Positions 9,145 to 17,488 are shown, numbered from the stretch's first letter. The stretch is 64,000 nucleotides of DNA from Rhizobium sp. ASV20 (GCF_016429015.1 NZ_JAELTU010000005.1:1-64000), one strand, 5' to 3'. A program made the numbers and translations. The notes: a model not told the origin generated them from the sequence alone.

Positions 9145-10632
9145 TCAGAGCTGGAACCAGGCCGTCTTCAGGGCGGTATATTTTTCAAGAGCGTGCAGGG
9201 ATTTGTCGTGACCGTTGCCGGACTGCTTGTGTCCGCCGAGCGGCACGGTGAGGTCGGAACCGCCATAGGTGTTCACGTGGACGATCCCGGCCTGGATAGC
9301 GCGTACCATGCGATGGGCAGTGGAAAGGTTGGATGTCCAGACGGCCGCAGCCAGCCCGTACTCCGTCGCATTGGCGATACGGATGGCATGAGCCTCGTCC
9401 TCGAAGGGAATGATTGCGAGCAAGGGGCCGAAGACCTCCTCGCGAGCCAGCGTCATGTCGGGGGTTATGGCATCGAAGACAGCCGGCCGCATGTAGTAGC
9501 CGCCGGTTTCCTTCAGGATGCGCTCTCCGCCGATAACGCGCCGGCCACCGTCGTCTTCCGCCCGTCTGACATAATCGAGATTGCTTTCGAGCTGCCGCTC
9601 GCTGCTGACGGCGCCGATATCGGTCTCCAGCATCAGCGGATCGCCGACCTTCATGGCAGCCGCATGCGCTGAAATGCGCTCGACCATTTCGTCGTGGACG
9701 CTTTGCTGAACAAGCAGGCGCGAGCCGGCGACGCAGACCTGCCCGGAATTGCGGAATATGCCGTTGGCAGAGACCGCCGCGGCTTTGGCGAGATCCGGCG
9801 CGTCGGCAAAGATCACGTTCGGCGATTTTCCGCCGAGCTCGAGATAGACGCGCTTGAGATTGGAGCGCGCCGAATATTCCAACAACCTCCGCCCGACGCC
9901 GTTCGAGCCGGTGAATGCCAGAACATCGACATCCATATGCATGCCGATCGCCTCGCCAACAACCGAGCCGGAGCCTGTCACCACATTCAGCACACCGTCC
10001 GGCAATCCTGCCTCGGCACAGATTTCGGCAAGTTTCAGGAGCGTCAGCGAAGCGGCCTCGGCCGGCTTGAGAACTACCGAGTTTCCCATGGCAAGCGCCG
10101 GCGCCAGTTTCCAGGCACCGATCATCAACGGCATGTTCCACGGGACGATGGCACCGACGACACCGACGGCCTCTCTATGCACCAGTCCCAGCACGGATGG
10201 CCCTGTCGGGGCGATCTCGCCATAAATCTTGTCGATGGCTTCGCCATAATAGCGAAAAGTTGCAGCTGCACTCCCCGGCTCGGCTCTCAGCGCCATGCCG
10301 ATTTCCGTGCCATTGTCACGTACGCCCAGCACCGCGAGTTCAAGTGCCCGCGCCTCGATGATCTCGGCTATCCGCAGCAGGACCTTCTTTCGCTCTGCAG
10401 GCGCTGCCCGCGACCAGCGTCCATCTTCGAAGGCCTGGCGGGCGGACCGCACCGCGCTGTCGACATCCGCGCGGGATGCGCGTGCGATCCTCGTCAACAA
10501 ATGCCCGTCGATCGGCGAGATGCAATCGACCGTCTCCTCTGTTTCGGCCGGCTGCCATCGCCCGCCAATGAAGAGGGACTGGGCCGGAACTTGGATTCCG
10601 CGCAAGGCGTCGATGGAACTCTGCTGGATCAA
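9145..10632 (-). CDS. NAD(P)+-dependent aldehyde dehydrogenase
   Basis: A 495-residue ALDH-superfamily enzyme oxidising an aldehyde to its acid. Catalytic residues are visible: N166 in VPWNMP, E265 in LELGGKSPN and the nucleophile C300 in NSGQVCVAGSR. The cofactor motif is FTGSNGVGRRLLEYSA. It resembles the PuuC/betaine-aldehyde class acting on amino-aldehydes. The reading frame starts at TTG (10632) with a good GAGGAG ribosome-binding site 5-6 nt upstream; the nearby ATG is out of frame. With the aminotransferase at 11693 it would form a deamination-then-oxidation pair, making the amino-aldehyde and then the acid. Confidence 0.92.
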   Translation of the reverse strand: MIQQSSIDALRGIQVPAQSLFIGGRWQPAETEETVDCISPIDGHLLTRIARASRADVDSAVRSARQAFEDGRWSRAAPAERKKVLLRIAEIIEARALELAVLGVRDNGTEIGMALRAEPGSAAATFRYYGEAIDKIYGEIAPTGPSVLGLVHREAVGVVGAIVPWNMPLMIGAWKLAPALAMGNSVVLKPAEAASLTLLKLAEICAEAGLPDGVLNVVTGSGSVVGEAIGMHMDVDVLAFTGSNGVGRRLLEYSARSNLKRVYLELGGKSPNVIFADAPDLAKAAAVSANGIFRNSGQVCVAGSRLLVQQSVHDEMVERISAHAAAMKVGDPLMLETDIGAVSSERQLESNLDYVRRAEDDGGRRVIGGERILKETGGYYMRPAVFDAITPDMTLAREEVFGPLLAIIPFEDEAHAIRIANATEYGLAAAVWTSNLSTAHRMVRAIQAGIVHVNTYGGSDLTVPLGGHKQSGNGHDKSLHALEKYTALKTAWFQL

Positions 10633-10786
10633 GGCATCTCCTCACCGCACTCGCCAACAAGGGCGAAGGCACTGGATCTGTTGCAATTTAAACGACCATC
10701 GCGCGCTATTCGGCTCGTTCAAAGACCCGTGGAAGGTGACACGATCACTGGATAAAAGTTCATTATTATCAATAGAATTTATAATA

Positions 10787-10814
10787 TTGACACTACCTAG
10801 CTATGCGCTATCGT
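10787..10814 (+). promoter_or_regulatory. Candidate sigma-70 promoter for the second IclR gene
   Basis: TTGACA at 10787-10792 and TATCGT at 10809-10814 are separated by 16 bp, in an AT-rich stretch 22 bp before the regulator start at 10836. The intergenic region also serves the divergent aldehyde dehydrogenase. This rests on motif recognition only. Confidence 0.4.
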
Positions 10815-10835
10815 TTGAAGAGGTGAGGAGACATC

Positions 10836-11642
10836 ATGAGAACTGTCAGCAAGGCCCTTAAGATCCTCGATCTATTCACGGAAGACGCGCCGGTTCTCGG
10901 GCTGGCCGAGATAGCGGCGCTGACCGGGCTTGACCGGGCGACCTGCCACCGCATGTTGAAGGTCTTCGAGGAACACGGCTATGTGACGCGGCCTCTCGGA
11001 TCAAAAAAATACACGCTCGGCGCAACTGTCCTGCGGCTTGCCAGGACGCGGGAGTTCATTTCGCCCACGACGCCCGCGCTGCAGGCAATCATCGACGCGC
11101 TTGCACAGAAGACCACGGAAACCTGCCACGCGTCGCTGATCGCAGGCCAGCAAATCGCCACGGTCGCGGTAAGAGACGGTACGCGCAGCAACCGCGTTCA
11201 TGTCGGATTTGGAGCCAGAATCTCGCCGCACGCGACGGCTACCGGCCTGATCTGCCTGGCCTATGGCAATACGGATTTTGTCGAGCATGGGCTTGCAGAC
11301 CCTTTACCCGCCTATACGCCATTTACGACGACCGACGCGGGAGCGCTGCAAGCACTCGTCTCAACCTTCAGGTCGCAAGGATTTAGCGTGGCCGATCGCA
11401 GCTTTGATTCCGATGTCATCGGTATCGGCGTGCCATTCTTCGGAGCGGATGCCATGGCCGCCGGCGCGCTTGCAACAGCAACGCCTGCCTCGCGCATGGA
11501 CGATGCGACGCTCCGCAGCACGGTCGAACTCCTGGTCGAGGCCGCCTTCGAGGCAACGAGCGCGCTCGGCGGCCGCGTCCCTGACGAATTCCTGCGCAGT
11601 GCCGCAGTCAACCGCTTCCCTAAAAAGCAGGCCGCCGGCTGA
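10836..11642 (+). CDS. IclR family transcriptional regulator
   Basis: A 268-residue regulator with an N-terminal winged HTH in the first 55 residues (LGLAEIAALTGLDRATCHRM) and an IclR effector domain (GARISPHATATGLICLAYG; FSVADRSFDSDVIGIGVPFFG). A strong RBS (GTGAGGAGACATC) precedes the ATG. It is divergent from the ALDH/UPF0261 pair and 50 bp upstream of the aminotransferase in the same direction, so it probably controls this aminotransferase-aldehyde-dehydrogenase set. The GTTCG operator seen at 1127 and 14221 is not found here, which argues for a separate regulon. Confidence 0.92.
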   Translation: MRTVSKALKILDLFTEDAPVLGLAEIAALTGLDRATCHRMLKVFEEHGYVTRPLGSKKYTLGATVLRLARTREFISPTTPALQAIIDALAQKTTETCHASLIAGQQIATVAVRDGTRSNRVHVGFGARISPHATATGLICLAYGNTDFVEHGLADPLPAYTPFTTTDAGALQALVSTFRSQGFSVADRSFDSDVIGIGVPFFGADAMAAGALATATPASRMDDATLRSTVELLVEAAFEATSALGGRVPDEFLRSAAVNRFPKKQAAG

Positions 11643-11692
11643 CGCCGACAAGCCGATTTTCAGATTATGACACAAGCAATCGAGGCAAGACG

Positions 11693-13060
11693 ATGCATGA
11701 CACCAATTTTCTGATTGAAAACAACGCCAAGCACGTGTGGCATCCCATGGCCCATCCCGGCGAAATGCGCGAACACCCACCGCATATCATCGAGCATGGC
11801 GAAGGGGTCGAAGTCGTCGACATTCACGGCCATCGCCTTCTCGATGGCGTTGGCGGCTTGTGGAACGTCAACCTGGGTTACTCCTGCGAGCCCGTCAAAG
11901 CCGCCATGATCGCTCAGCTTCACAAGCTACCCTATTACAACGCATTTCGCGGCACGACGAATTCCCCTCTGATCGAACTTTCCTATGAGCTCTGCCAGTT
12001 CTTTAGGCCGGAAGGCATGGCCCGCGCGTTCCTGACATCGGGGGGGTCGGATTCCGTCGAGACCTGCCTGCGGCTTGCCCGGCAATATCATCGCGCCAAC
12101 GGCCAGCCCGAGCGCACAAAGTTCTTCTCGTTGAAGAAGGGCTATCACGGCACGCATTTCGGCGGCGCTTCCGTCAATGGCAACGCAAATTTCCGCAGAA
12201 ACTACGAGCCGATGCTGGGAGGAGTGCATCACCTGCCGGCACCCTTCACCTACCGCAATCAGTTCGAGACCGACGACGGTGCCGTGATTGCCCGCAAGAT
12301 CGCTGCGATCTTCGAAGAGGAAATCGCCTTCCAGGGCGCCGATACGATCGCCGCCCTGATCATGGAACCGGTGCTGGGATCAGGCGGCGTCATCGTTCCG
12401 CACGAAACGTTCTTCCCGCTGATGCGCGAGATCTGCGATCGCCACGGCATTCTGCTGATAGCCGACGAAGTCATCACCGGTTTCGGACGCGCGGGATCCG
12501 AGAGCGGCTCGCGGCTGTGGGGTATCAAGCCGGACATGATGTCGACGGCCAAAGGGATCAGCAACGGCTATTTCCCGCTCGGCGCAGCGATGATCAGTGA
12601 AAAGATTGCCGTCGTCATCGAGAGTGCAAAGGGTGCGACAGGGACGATCAGCCACGGCTATACCTATTCCGGCCATCCGATCGGCGCCGCAACAGCACTC
12701 GCCACCATTGCCGAAGTGAAGCGGCAGAACATCGCCGCGAACGCCGCTACGCTCGGGGTCCAGCTACTTGCCGGCCTGGAACGCCTCAAGCAGAAATATG
12801 AGGTCGTCGGCGATGCAAGAGGCAAGGGGTTGATGGCCGCGCTGGAGCTCGTGAGCGACCGGACGAAGAAGACACCCGCCGACAAGGCGGTCGTTCAGGC
12901 TCTCTACGACAGGGCGTACGATTCCGGCGTCATCGTGCGGACATCGGGCAACAACGTGATCATTTCACCCTGCTTGGCGATCGGCAGTGAACATGTTAAC
13001 CGTATCCTTTCGGCGCTTGATCTCGGCCTTGCCGCCGCCACCGAGGCGCTGAACAGGTAA
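11693..13060 (+). CDS. Class III (omega) aminotransferase, PLP-dependent
   Basis: A 455-residue fold-type I aminotransferase of the omega-amino acid/diamine:pyruvate class. Seen: HVWHPMAHPGEM near residue 14 (family N-terminus), SGGSDSVET (about 116), PLP-binding D258 in LLIADEVITGFGR, the Schiff-base lysine K287 in STAKGISNG, and a C-terminal small domain. It would move the terminal amino group of an amine or omega-amino acid to pyruvate or similar, leaving an aldehyde for the ALDH at 9145. It is translated 50 bp after the IclR gene from ATG 11693 with GAGGCAAG as RBS. Confidence 0.92.
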   Translation: MHDTNFLIENNAKHVWHPMAHPGEMREHPPHIIEHGEGVEVVDIHGHRLLDGVGGLWNVNLGYSCEPVKAAMIAQLHKLPYYNAFRGTTNSPLIELSYELCQFFRPEGMARAFLTSGGSDSVETCLRLARQYHRANGQPERTKFFSLKKGYHGTHFGGASVNGNANFRRNYEPMLGGVHHLPAPFTYRNQFETDDGAVIARKIAAIFEEEIAFQGADTIAALIMEPVLGSGGVIVPHETFFPLMREICDRHGILLIADEVITGFGRAGSESGSRLWGIKPDMMSTAKGISNGYFPLGAAMISEKIAVVIESAKGATGTISHGYTYSGHPIGAATALATIAEVKRQNIAANAATLGVQLLAGLERLKQKYEVVGDARGKGLMAALELVSDRTKKTPADKAVVQALYDRAYDSGVIVRTSGNNVIISPCLAIGSEHVNRILSALDLGLAAATEALNR

Positions 13061-13068
13061 GCAAAGCG

Positions 13069-13095
13069 GTGTGCAGCCGCGAGCCGGCTGCACAC
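13069..13095 (+). terminator. Stem-loop after the aminotransferase gene
   Basis: GTGTGCAGCCG / CGGCTGCACAC is an 11-bp perfect stem with a 5-nt loop, starting 8 bp after the aminotransferase stop. It lacks a T-run, so it is a weak terminator or a 3'-end-stabilising hairpin. Confidence 0.5.
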
Positions 13096-13237
13096 GAACC
13101 GGATGGACTGAGAGCGCGGAACACCAGGCAAGTTCCGCGACAATGATTAAGAGGTTACCTGCCGCCTTACCGACTTTCATACCCAAGCAAGAATTTCGAA
13201 AAGAAATCGCGGGAACGAATGACTGAGGAGAACGACA

Positions 13238-14062
13238 ATGGAATTGCTGGACGGAATCGAACCTGTCGGGGAAATGGTTTCCCTGATTGGCGCGCGGGAA
13301 TTTGGGGCCGGTTTTTATCGTATTGCCAATGACTTGATTGGTATTGACCATTGCACGGTCTTTATGTGCGCAAACGACAATCCGCGCACTGTCGTGGCGG
13401 AAGCCAATTGCCAGAAGACAGCCGAACGCGTCCGCTCCCTGGCTGAGATCTATATTCGCGAAGCCTATGTCCACGATCCGGTGTGGGGTACGTTTGATGG
13501 CGCCCCGCGTTCCGATTGTTCGACATTCCTGCTCTCTCCGACGGAGCTCGCGGATGAAGGCTATCGCCGGGAATTCTACGACAAGCCCAATATCAAGCAC
13601 GAACTCGCGTTGACGACGATTATCAACGGCGATCGGATCTATGCCGGTTTCTATCGCGAGAACGGCCGCCCCGATTTCTCCAGTCGTTCCGTCGAAATGC
13701 TCAAATATTGCGGCCGCACCATCATGCAGGTGCTGCACAAGCATGCGGAGATTTCCCTGCTGACGGGTGCGGTTCAAACCGAGCCCAAACCGGTGAGCCA
13801 AAAAGCTCTGCTCGAACGGGTGCGCTCGGCAATCATCGCCGACAATTGTCAGCTGACGGCCCGTGAGGCGGAAATCTGCGCCAGCATCGTGCTCGGCTAC
13901 ACCGTACTCGGCATCAGCATGAACCTGGGCATCTCGGTCAATACCGTCGCGACACACCGCAAGCGCGCTTATGCAAAGCTCCGCGTCTGCAGCCAGAACG
14001 AGTTGTTCGCTCGCTATTTCTCGGTCGTCGAGTCGAATCTCGCGGCACTGCAGCACAACTAG
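13238..14062 (+). CDS. LuxR-type helix-turn-helix transcriptional regulator
   Basis: A 274-residue protein with a C-terminal LuxR HTH (LTAREAEICASIVLGYTVLGIS...SVNTVATHRKRAYAKL, about 206-250). The N-terminal domain of about 190 residues is not recognised as an acyl-homoserine-lactone-binding domain: the W/Y/D/W pattern of that family was not found. It could be a GAF-like sensor. Strong RBS (TGAGGAGAACGACA). The TAG stop lies at the edge of a RIME-like sequence (TAGAGC...), and a canonical terminator follows. There is no cognate synthase nearby, so it is a solo regulator with an unknown signal. Confidence 0.85.
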   Translation: MELLDGIEPVGEMVSLIGAREFGAGFYRIANDLIGIDHCTVFMCANDNPRTVVAEANCQKTAERVRSLAEIYIREAYVHDPVWGTFDGAPRSDCSTFLLSPTELADEGYRREFYDKPNIKHELALTTIINGDRIYAGFYRENGRPDFSSRSVEMLKYCGRTIMQVLHKHAEISLLTGAVQTEPKPVSQKALLERVRSAIIADNCQLTAREAEICASIVLGYTVLGISMNLGISVNTVATHRKRAYAKLRVCSQNELFARYFSVVESNLAALQHN

Positions 14063-14080
14063 AGCAGCTCCAGGAAAAAC
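14060..14080. repeat. Possible truncated RIME-type palindrome end
   Basis: TAGAGCAGCTCCAGGAAAA at the luxR stop resembles the TAGAGCAATTCC...GGAAAA end of rhizobial intergenic mosaic elements, a fuller copy of which lies at about 31467-31571. Only one end is present. The assignment rests on resemblance to memory of the family. Confidence 0.35.
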
Positions 14081-14104
14081 GAATAGCCGCCTCTGGTACC
14101 CCCC

Positions 14105-14133
14105 AAAGCCCGCTGTCTTCAGCGGGCTTTTTT
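14105..14133 (+). terminator. Rho-independent terminator of the LuxR-type gene
   Basis: AAAGCCCGCTG (14105-14115), TCTT loop, CAGCGGGCTTT (14120-14130) followed by TTT. This is a textbook GC stem with a T-tract, 43 bp after the regulator stop. It insulates the regulator from the VOC-led operon. Confidence 0.93.
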
Positions 14134-14220
14134 GCGCATCTACAGGATCTCTACTGTCCCCTTTTGGAGGTATGCGACCGTACCCGACAGGCTCTTGTCA
14201 GAACAAGACCTCACCTGTAT

Positions 14221-14256
14221 GTTCGATATTAGATTTTTAGAGTTCGATATACGAAC
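14221..14256. promoter_or_regulatory. Tandem 21-bp-phased operator upstream of the VOC-led operon
   Basis: GTTCGATATACGAAC at 14242-14256 is a perfect inverted repeat (GTTCG-ATATA-CGAAC), ending 13 bp before the ATG at 14270. A half-site copy, GTTCGATATTAGA, starts at 14221, exactly 21 bp earlier, and is identical over 13 bases to 1148-1160 in the FAH operator. Position just before the RBS suggests repression by the IclR protein encoded at 1357. A further short inverted repeat, TCTTGT(CAGA)ACAAGA, lies at 14193-14208. Confidence 0.72.
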
Positions 14257-14269
14257 TATAGGAGACCCC

Positions 14270-14860
14270 ATGCAAATCCGCGTCACCAAGCTCGGCCATA
14301 TCGGCCTCACTGTTCGTGATATCGACCGTTCGGTTGCCTTCTACGAGCGCTATCTGGGCATGCGGCTCACGGAAAAGTTCGAGTATCCCGAGGAGAAGAT
14401 CGGCCACGGCGTCGCGGTCGCCGCCGGCGCCTTCGTGCGCTGCGACGTCACGCATCATGAGCTATCCATCTTCCGCATGCGCAAGGACATCCTGCCCGAT
14501 GATGCACCAGACGCACCTCGCTTCGGGTTCGGCCTACACCATATCGCGTTCGAATTAGGCTCAGCAGAAGATCTCAAGGCACTGTTCGTGAAAATGCGCG
14601 ATGATGGCGTGGAGATCGTCAATTGCCGCAAGGGCGGCCCTGGCAACCAGCCGCGCTTCTATGCCCGCGACCCGGATGGCAACCTGCTGGAATTCTATTG
14701 GGGCATCGACAAGATCGGCTGGACCGGCTCTCCCCGCCCCTACGATCCGATCGAAGAGATCGACCTCCTTGCATTTGACTTCGAAGCCTATGTGGCAAAT
14801 CGCGAAGAGGATAGCAGAAAAGCCCGTACCGGCCTGCCAACAGGCGTGCGCAAGCCCTAG
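14270..14860 (+). CDS. VOC (vicinal oxygen chelate) family protein, extradiol-dioxygenase-like
   Basis: A 196-residue glyoxalase/bleomycin-resistance/dioxygenase-fold protein. Two beta-alpha-beta-beta-beta modules are visible: HIGLTVRDIDRSVAFYERYLGM (from H10) and FGLHHIAFELGS (H90/H91). They end with DPDGNLLEFYW (E141). H10, H62 or H63, H90/H91 and E141 are plausible metal ligands, as in catechol 2,3-dioxygenase-like members. The ATG at 14270 has ATAGGAGACCCC; an upstream in-frame ATG at 14132 lies in the terminator region and is not used. First gene of the operator-controlled plus-strand set running to 17106. A ring-cleaving or isomerising role is inferred. Confidence 0.85.
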   Translation: MQIRVTKLGHIGLTVRDIDRSVAFYERYLGMRLTEKFEYPEEKIGHGVAVAAGAFVRCDVTHHELSIFRMRKDILPDDAPDAPRFGFGLHHIAFELGSAEDLKALFVKMRDDGVEIVNCRKGGPGNQPRFYARDPDGNLLEFYWGIDKIGWTGSPRPYDPIEEIDLLAFDFEAYVANREEDSRKARTGLPTGVRKP

Positions 14861-14919
14861 CCTCAAGCAACGTGAATTAACGTAATAGATCGCTTACCTA
14901 TATAGCGAGGGACGAGCCA

Positions 14920-16140
14920 ATGAATGCCATGGCGCAGCATCACGCCGACACCGTCCGCGACCTTGTCGCACGGGCAGCTTCTCTCAGGCCGTTGCTGCGG
15001 CAAGAACAGGCCGCGACGGAAGCCAACGGCTATCCGACGCAGCGCGTCTACGATGCCATCGCCTCGGCCGGACTTTTCAACATTCTGGCGCCCAAGCGTT
15101 ATGGCGGATACGAACTCAATCTCGACGACTTCTATCAGGTCGTCATTGAGATCGCGCGCGGCTGCCCGGAAACCGGGTGGTGGTTCGCCCTCGGCACCGG
15201 CCATTCCGCTCAGATCGCCTCCTATTTCGGCGAACAGGCTCAGGAGGAAATCTTCGGCTTGAGACCGAATTTTCAGGCGCCATGGTCCTTTGCCGCAAGC
15301 AATACGAAAGCAGAAGCCGTCGATGGCGGCTATCGCGTGAACGGCACCTGGTACTACTGCTCCGGCGTGCCCTATGCCAGCCATTTCATGGGGAATATAC
15401 CCCTACCCAAGAATACCCAAGGCGCCGCCTCGCCGATGCTGACCGTTGTCATCCCCGATGGCAGCTTCACCCGGCTGGACAATTGGGGTGATCTGATGGG
15501 CATGAAGGGCAGCGGTTCGCACGGGGTGACCGTGAAGGATGTCTTCGTGCCCGAGCACATGACGTTTTCATTCGACGCCGATGCCGGCCTCGAGGGGCCG
15601 ACGGTCGGCTTCAACATCCATGGAAACTATCTCTATTCCGGGCTGTTTCTGGCTTTTGCCGAGGGTGGCCTCTCCGCCATGGCAACCGGGCTGGCCTATG
15701 CAGCCGTCGACGAATACGAAGAACTGATCGCGACGCGGAACACGCCGGGCGCTGCCACTCTCCGGGCCTATAATCCGGACTACCAGCGCTCATTGGGCAT
15801 GGCGGTTGCCCTTGCCGATAGCGCCCGTGCCATCACGCTCGCGGGCGGTGCGCAATATCTGTCAAACGCTGCATTGTGCGCTCGCGGCGTCGAGCCGTTT
15901 TCCGTCGAGAAGGCCATGCGAATGGATGGAACCTACCATACCGCGGAGCGCCTCGCCTATGAGGCCGTGGAAATCCTGGTCCGTACCGCCAGTTCCACCG
16001 CTCTTCGCCAGGATGGCCGCTTGCCGCGATATATGCGCGACATATTGATGACGATCAGCCGAGGCCACGATCAATTCGAGTTTCGAGCTGCGGGGATCGC
16101 GCAACAGATCCTTACGCGCAATCGCAATTTCTCTTTCTAA
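14920..16140 (+). CDS. Acyl-CoA-dehydrogenase-fold flavin monooxygenase (HsaA/HpaB-like, group D)
   Basis: A 406-residue protein of the acyl-CoA dehydrogenase fold. The pattern is that of two-component flavin hydroxylases rather than dehydrogenases: ILAPKRYGGYELNLDDFYQVVIEIARGCPETGWW near the N-terminus, then WYYCSGVPYASHFMG, then a C-terminal helical domain. Partner reductase candidates include the flavin reductase at 17582. Such enzymes hydroxylate phenols, amines or heteroaromatics using reduced FMN/FAD and O2. RBS GAGGGACGAGCC. It lies 59 bp downstream of the VOC gene in the same operon. The substrate is unknown. Confidence 0.88.
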   Translation: MNAMAQHHADTVRDLVARAASLRPLLRQEQAATEANGYPTQRVYDAIASAGLFNILAPKRYGGYELNLDDFYQVVIEIARGCPETGWWFALGTGHSAQIASYFGEQAQEEIFGLRPNFQAPWSFAASNTKAEAVDGGYRVNGTWYYCSGVPYASHFMGNIPLPKNTQGAASPMLTVVIPDGSFTRLDNWGDLMGMKGSGSHGVTVKDVFVPEHMTFSFDADAGLEGPTVGFNIHGNYLYSGLFLAFAEGGLSAMATGLAYAAVDEYEELIATRNTPGAATLRAYNPDYQRSLGMAVALADSARAITLAGGAQYLSNAALCARGVEPFSVEKAMRMDGTYHTAERLAYEAVEILVRTASSTALRQDGRLPRYMRDILMTISRGHDQFEFRAAGIAQQILTRNRNFSF

Positions 16141-16282
16141 GAAGCAAAGTCGGGCGACGAAGGTAGCCTCGCCCCTGTTTTCACGGAACTCCCAGAGCAG
16201 AGACGCCGCTGACCTCTGCTGAAGGCCATTCATGCGAACCGGATACCCCCCATTCACAATAGCGGCAGGAGAACACAACGCC

Positions 16283-16675
16283 ATGTCCCAGGAAATGTTC
16301 GATCGCGGACTGGAGATCCGCAAGGCTGTGCTCGGCGCAGACTATGTGCAGAAGTCGCTTGATGCGGCCGACGATTTCAACCGGGATTTCCAGGAGCTGG
16401 TCACCGAATACTGCTGGGGAGCGGGCTGGGGCCGCACGGCATTATCTCGCCGTGATCGGAGCCTGCTCAATCTCGTGATGCTCGGCACACTCAATCGCAG
16501 CCATGAATTCAAACTACATCTGAAGGGAGCGCTCACCAACGGCTGCAGCCGTGAGGAGATAAAGGACGCGCTGATACAGTTGGCAATCTATGCCGGCATC
16601 CCCGCGGGGGTCGAAGCGTTCCGGCTGGCACGCGAAGTTTTCACCGAGTTGGATGGCAACCAAAGCAAGGGATAA
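16283..16675 (+). CDS. Carboxymuconolactone decarboxylase family protein
   Basis: 130 residues of PcaC-like fold (FNRDFQELVTEYCWGAGWGR; LSRRDRSLLNLVMLGTLNRSHEFKLHLKGAL; SREEIKDALIQLAIYAGIPAGVEAF). The family includes 4-carboxymuconolactone decarboxylase of the protocatechuate pathway. There is no CxxC pair, which favours a decarboxylase/isomerase-type role over a peroxidase. The ATG at 16283 has GCAGGAGAACAC at good spacing; the longer frame from 16232 lacks an RBS. Placement behind the flavin monooxygenase supports action on an oxidised ring-cleavage product. Confidence 0.88.
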   Translation: MSQEMFDRGLEIRKAVLGADYVQKSLDAADDFNRDFQELVTEYCWGAGWGRTALSRRDRSLLNLVMLGTLNRSHEFKLHLKGALTNGCSREEIKDALIQLAIYAGIPAGVEAFRLAREVFTELDGNQSKG

Positions 16676-16821
16676 TTATCTTTTAAATTCAATATATTAG
16701 CGGTCAGCCGTCACCCTTCCAAGGTATGTCGAACTGCAGCCTATTTGTCTAGTCTGAGCCTGGACGTCACGGAGGGCATCAGGCTCTCCGCAATCATCAA
16801 ACCCTATCATGGAGATATCGA

Positions 16822-17106
16822 ATGTCTGTAATGGTCGTCATCCGTTTTCCGGTTGCTCACAGCGCCGTCGTCGCATGGGCTTCAAAGAACGGCGAACTGC
16901 TGGATCCCATCATCAAGCTGTTCGAAAAGCACAAGCGCATCAGCCACCGCGCCGTCACCAGTGCAACCGAATTCCTCGACTTCGACGAGTGGCCGAGCGC
17001 GGAAGCCTATGCAGCTTTCAAGGCGGAAGCAGCCCCTTACATCGAGAAGTTCGAAGCCGCATTCGGCCATCGGTCGACCGACGCTGTTTATGAGGTCGTC
17101 GAGTAA
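16822..17106 (+). CDS. Small conserved protein, probable dimeric alpha-beta barrel type
   Basis: 94 residues starting MSVMVVIRFPVAHSAVVAWA, with an alternating strand/helix pattern and a charged middle (SAEAYAAFKAEAAPYIEKF). It looks like small dimeric alpha/beta-barrel (antibiotic-biosynthesis-monooxygenase-like) proteins, but no diagnostic residue was identified. It ends 30 bp before a strong terminator and lies 146 bp after the CMD gene, so it closes this operon. An overlapping frame starting at 16809 is Arg/Ser-rich and rejected. Confidence 0.7.
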   Translation: MSVMVVIRFPVAHSAVVAWASKNGELLDPIIKLFEKHKRISHRAVTSATEFLDFDEWPSAEAYAAFKAEAAPYIEKFEAAFGHRSTDAVYEVVE

Positions 17107-17136
17107 GAACCTGCCTCCCTTGTCAACTGGCCAGAG

Positions 17137-17165
17137 ACCGCCGGGCTTGCCCGGCGGTATTTTTG
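17137..17165 (+). terminator. Rho-independent terminator closing the VOC-led operon
   Basis: ACCGCCGGG (17137-17145), CTTG loop, CCCGGCGGT (17150-17158), then ATTTTT. A stable GC stem with a T-tract 30 bp after the small-protein stop. Confidence 0.92.
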
Positions 17166-17488
17166 TATCGTGTGCGCGCATCGGGACGAGACGATCCATT
17201 CTCCAATGGCAAGCCGCTATTCATCTGACGGGCCGGGGGCGTCGTTTGCGGATCAACGCTCTGATGATGGAGTGATCGTCCGCGGTCATACGAAGCCTCG
17301 AATCGCAAGCGGTGACGCTCCTCCGAGCTTCGAGCACCATATGGCCCAGGAGGAGACCGTCCTGGCACTGTCGACCGCGGTTCACGCCAACAATAGCGAG
17401 TGAATGGGGGCCTGCTTGGCTGGCCTGATACGGGCAACGCCGCAGCAATCATGCCAAGAGCAACGGCAAGCCTGTAGCAACAAAGCAA
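17166..17488. other. Gap between convergent operons
   Basis: About 320 bp with no supported gene. Short frames exist on both strands (for example 17170-17403), but they lack ribosome-binding sites and recognisable domains. Confidence 0.4.

Noticed and set aside
14193..14208. TCTTGT(CAGA)ACAAGA inverted repeat as a separate operator
   Set aside because: Only 6-bp arms, with no second copy found near other starts, so not enough to call it a site of its own.
16809..17093. Alternative 94-codon frame in the small-protein region
   Set aside because: It overlaps the 16822 gene out of frame and is rich in Arg/Ser/Pro. The 16822 frame has natural composition and a sensible secondary-structure pattern.
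17170..17403. 77-codon frame between two terminators
   Set aside because: Short, no RBS, no domain and no similarity recognised on either strand.
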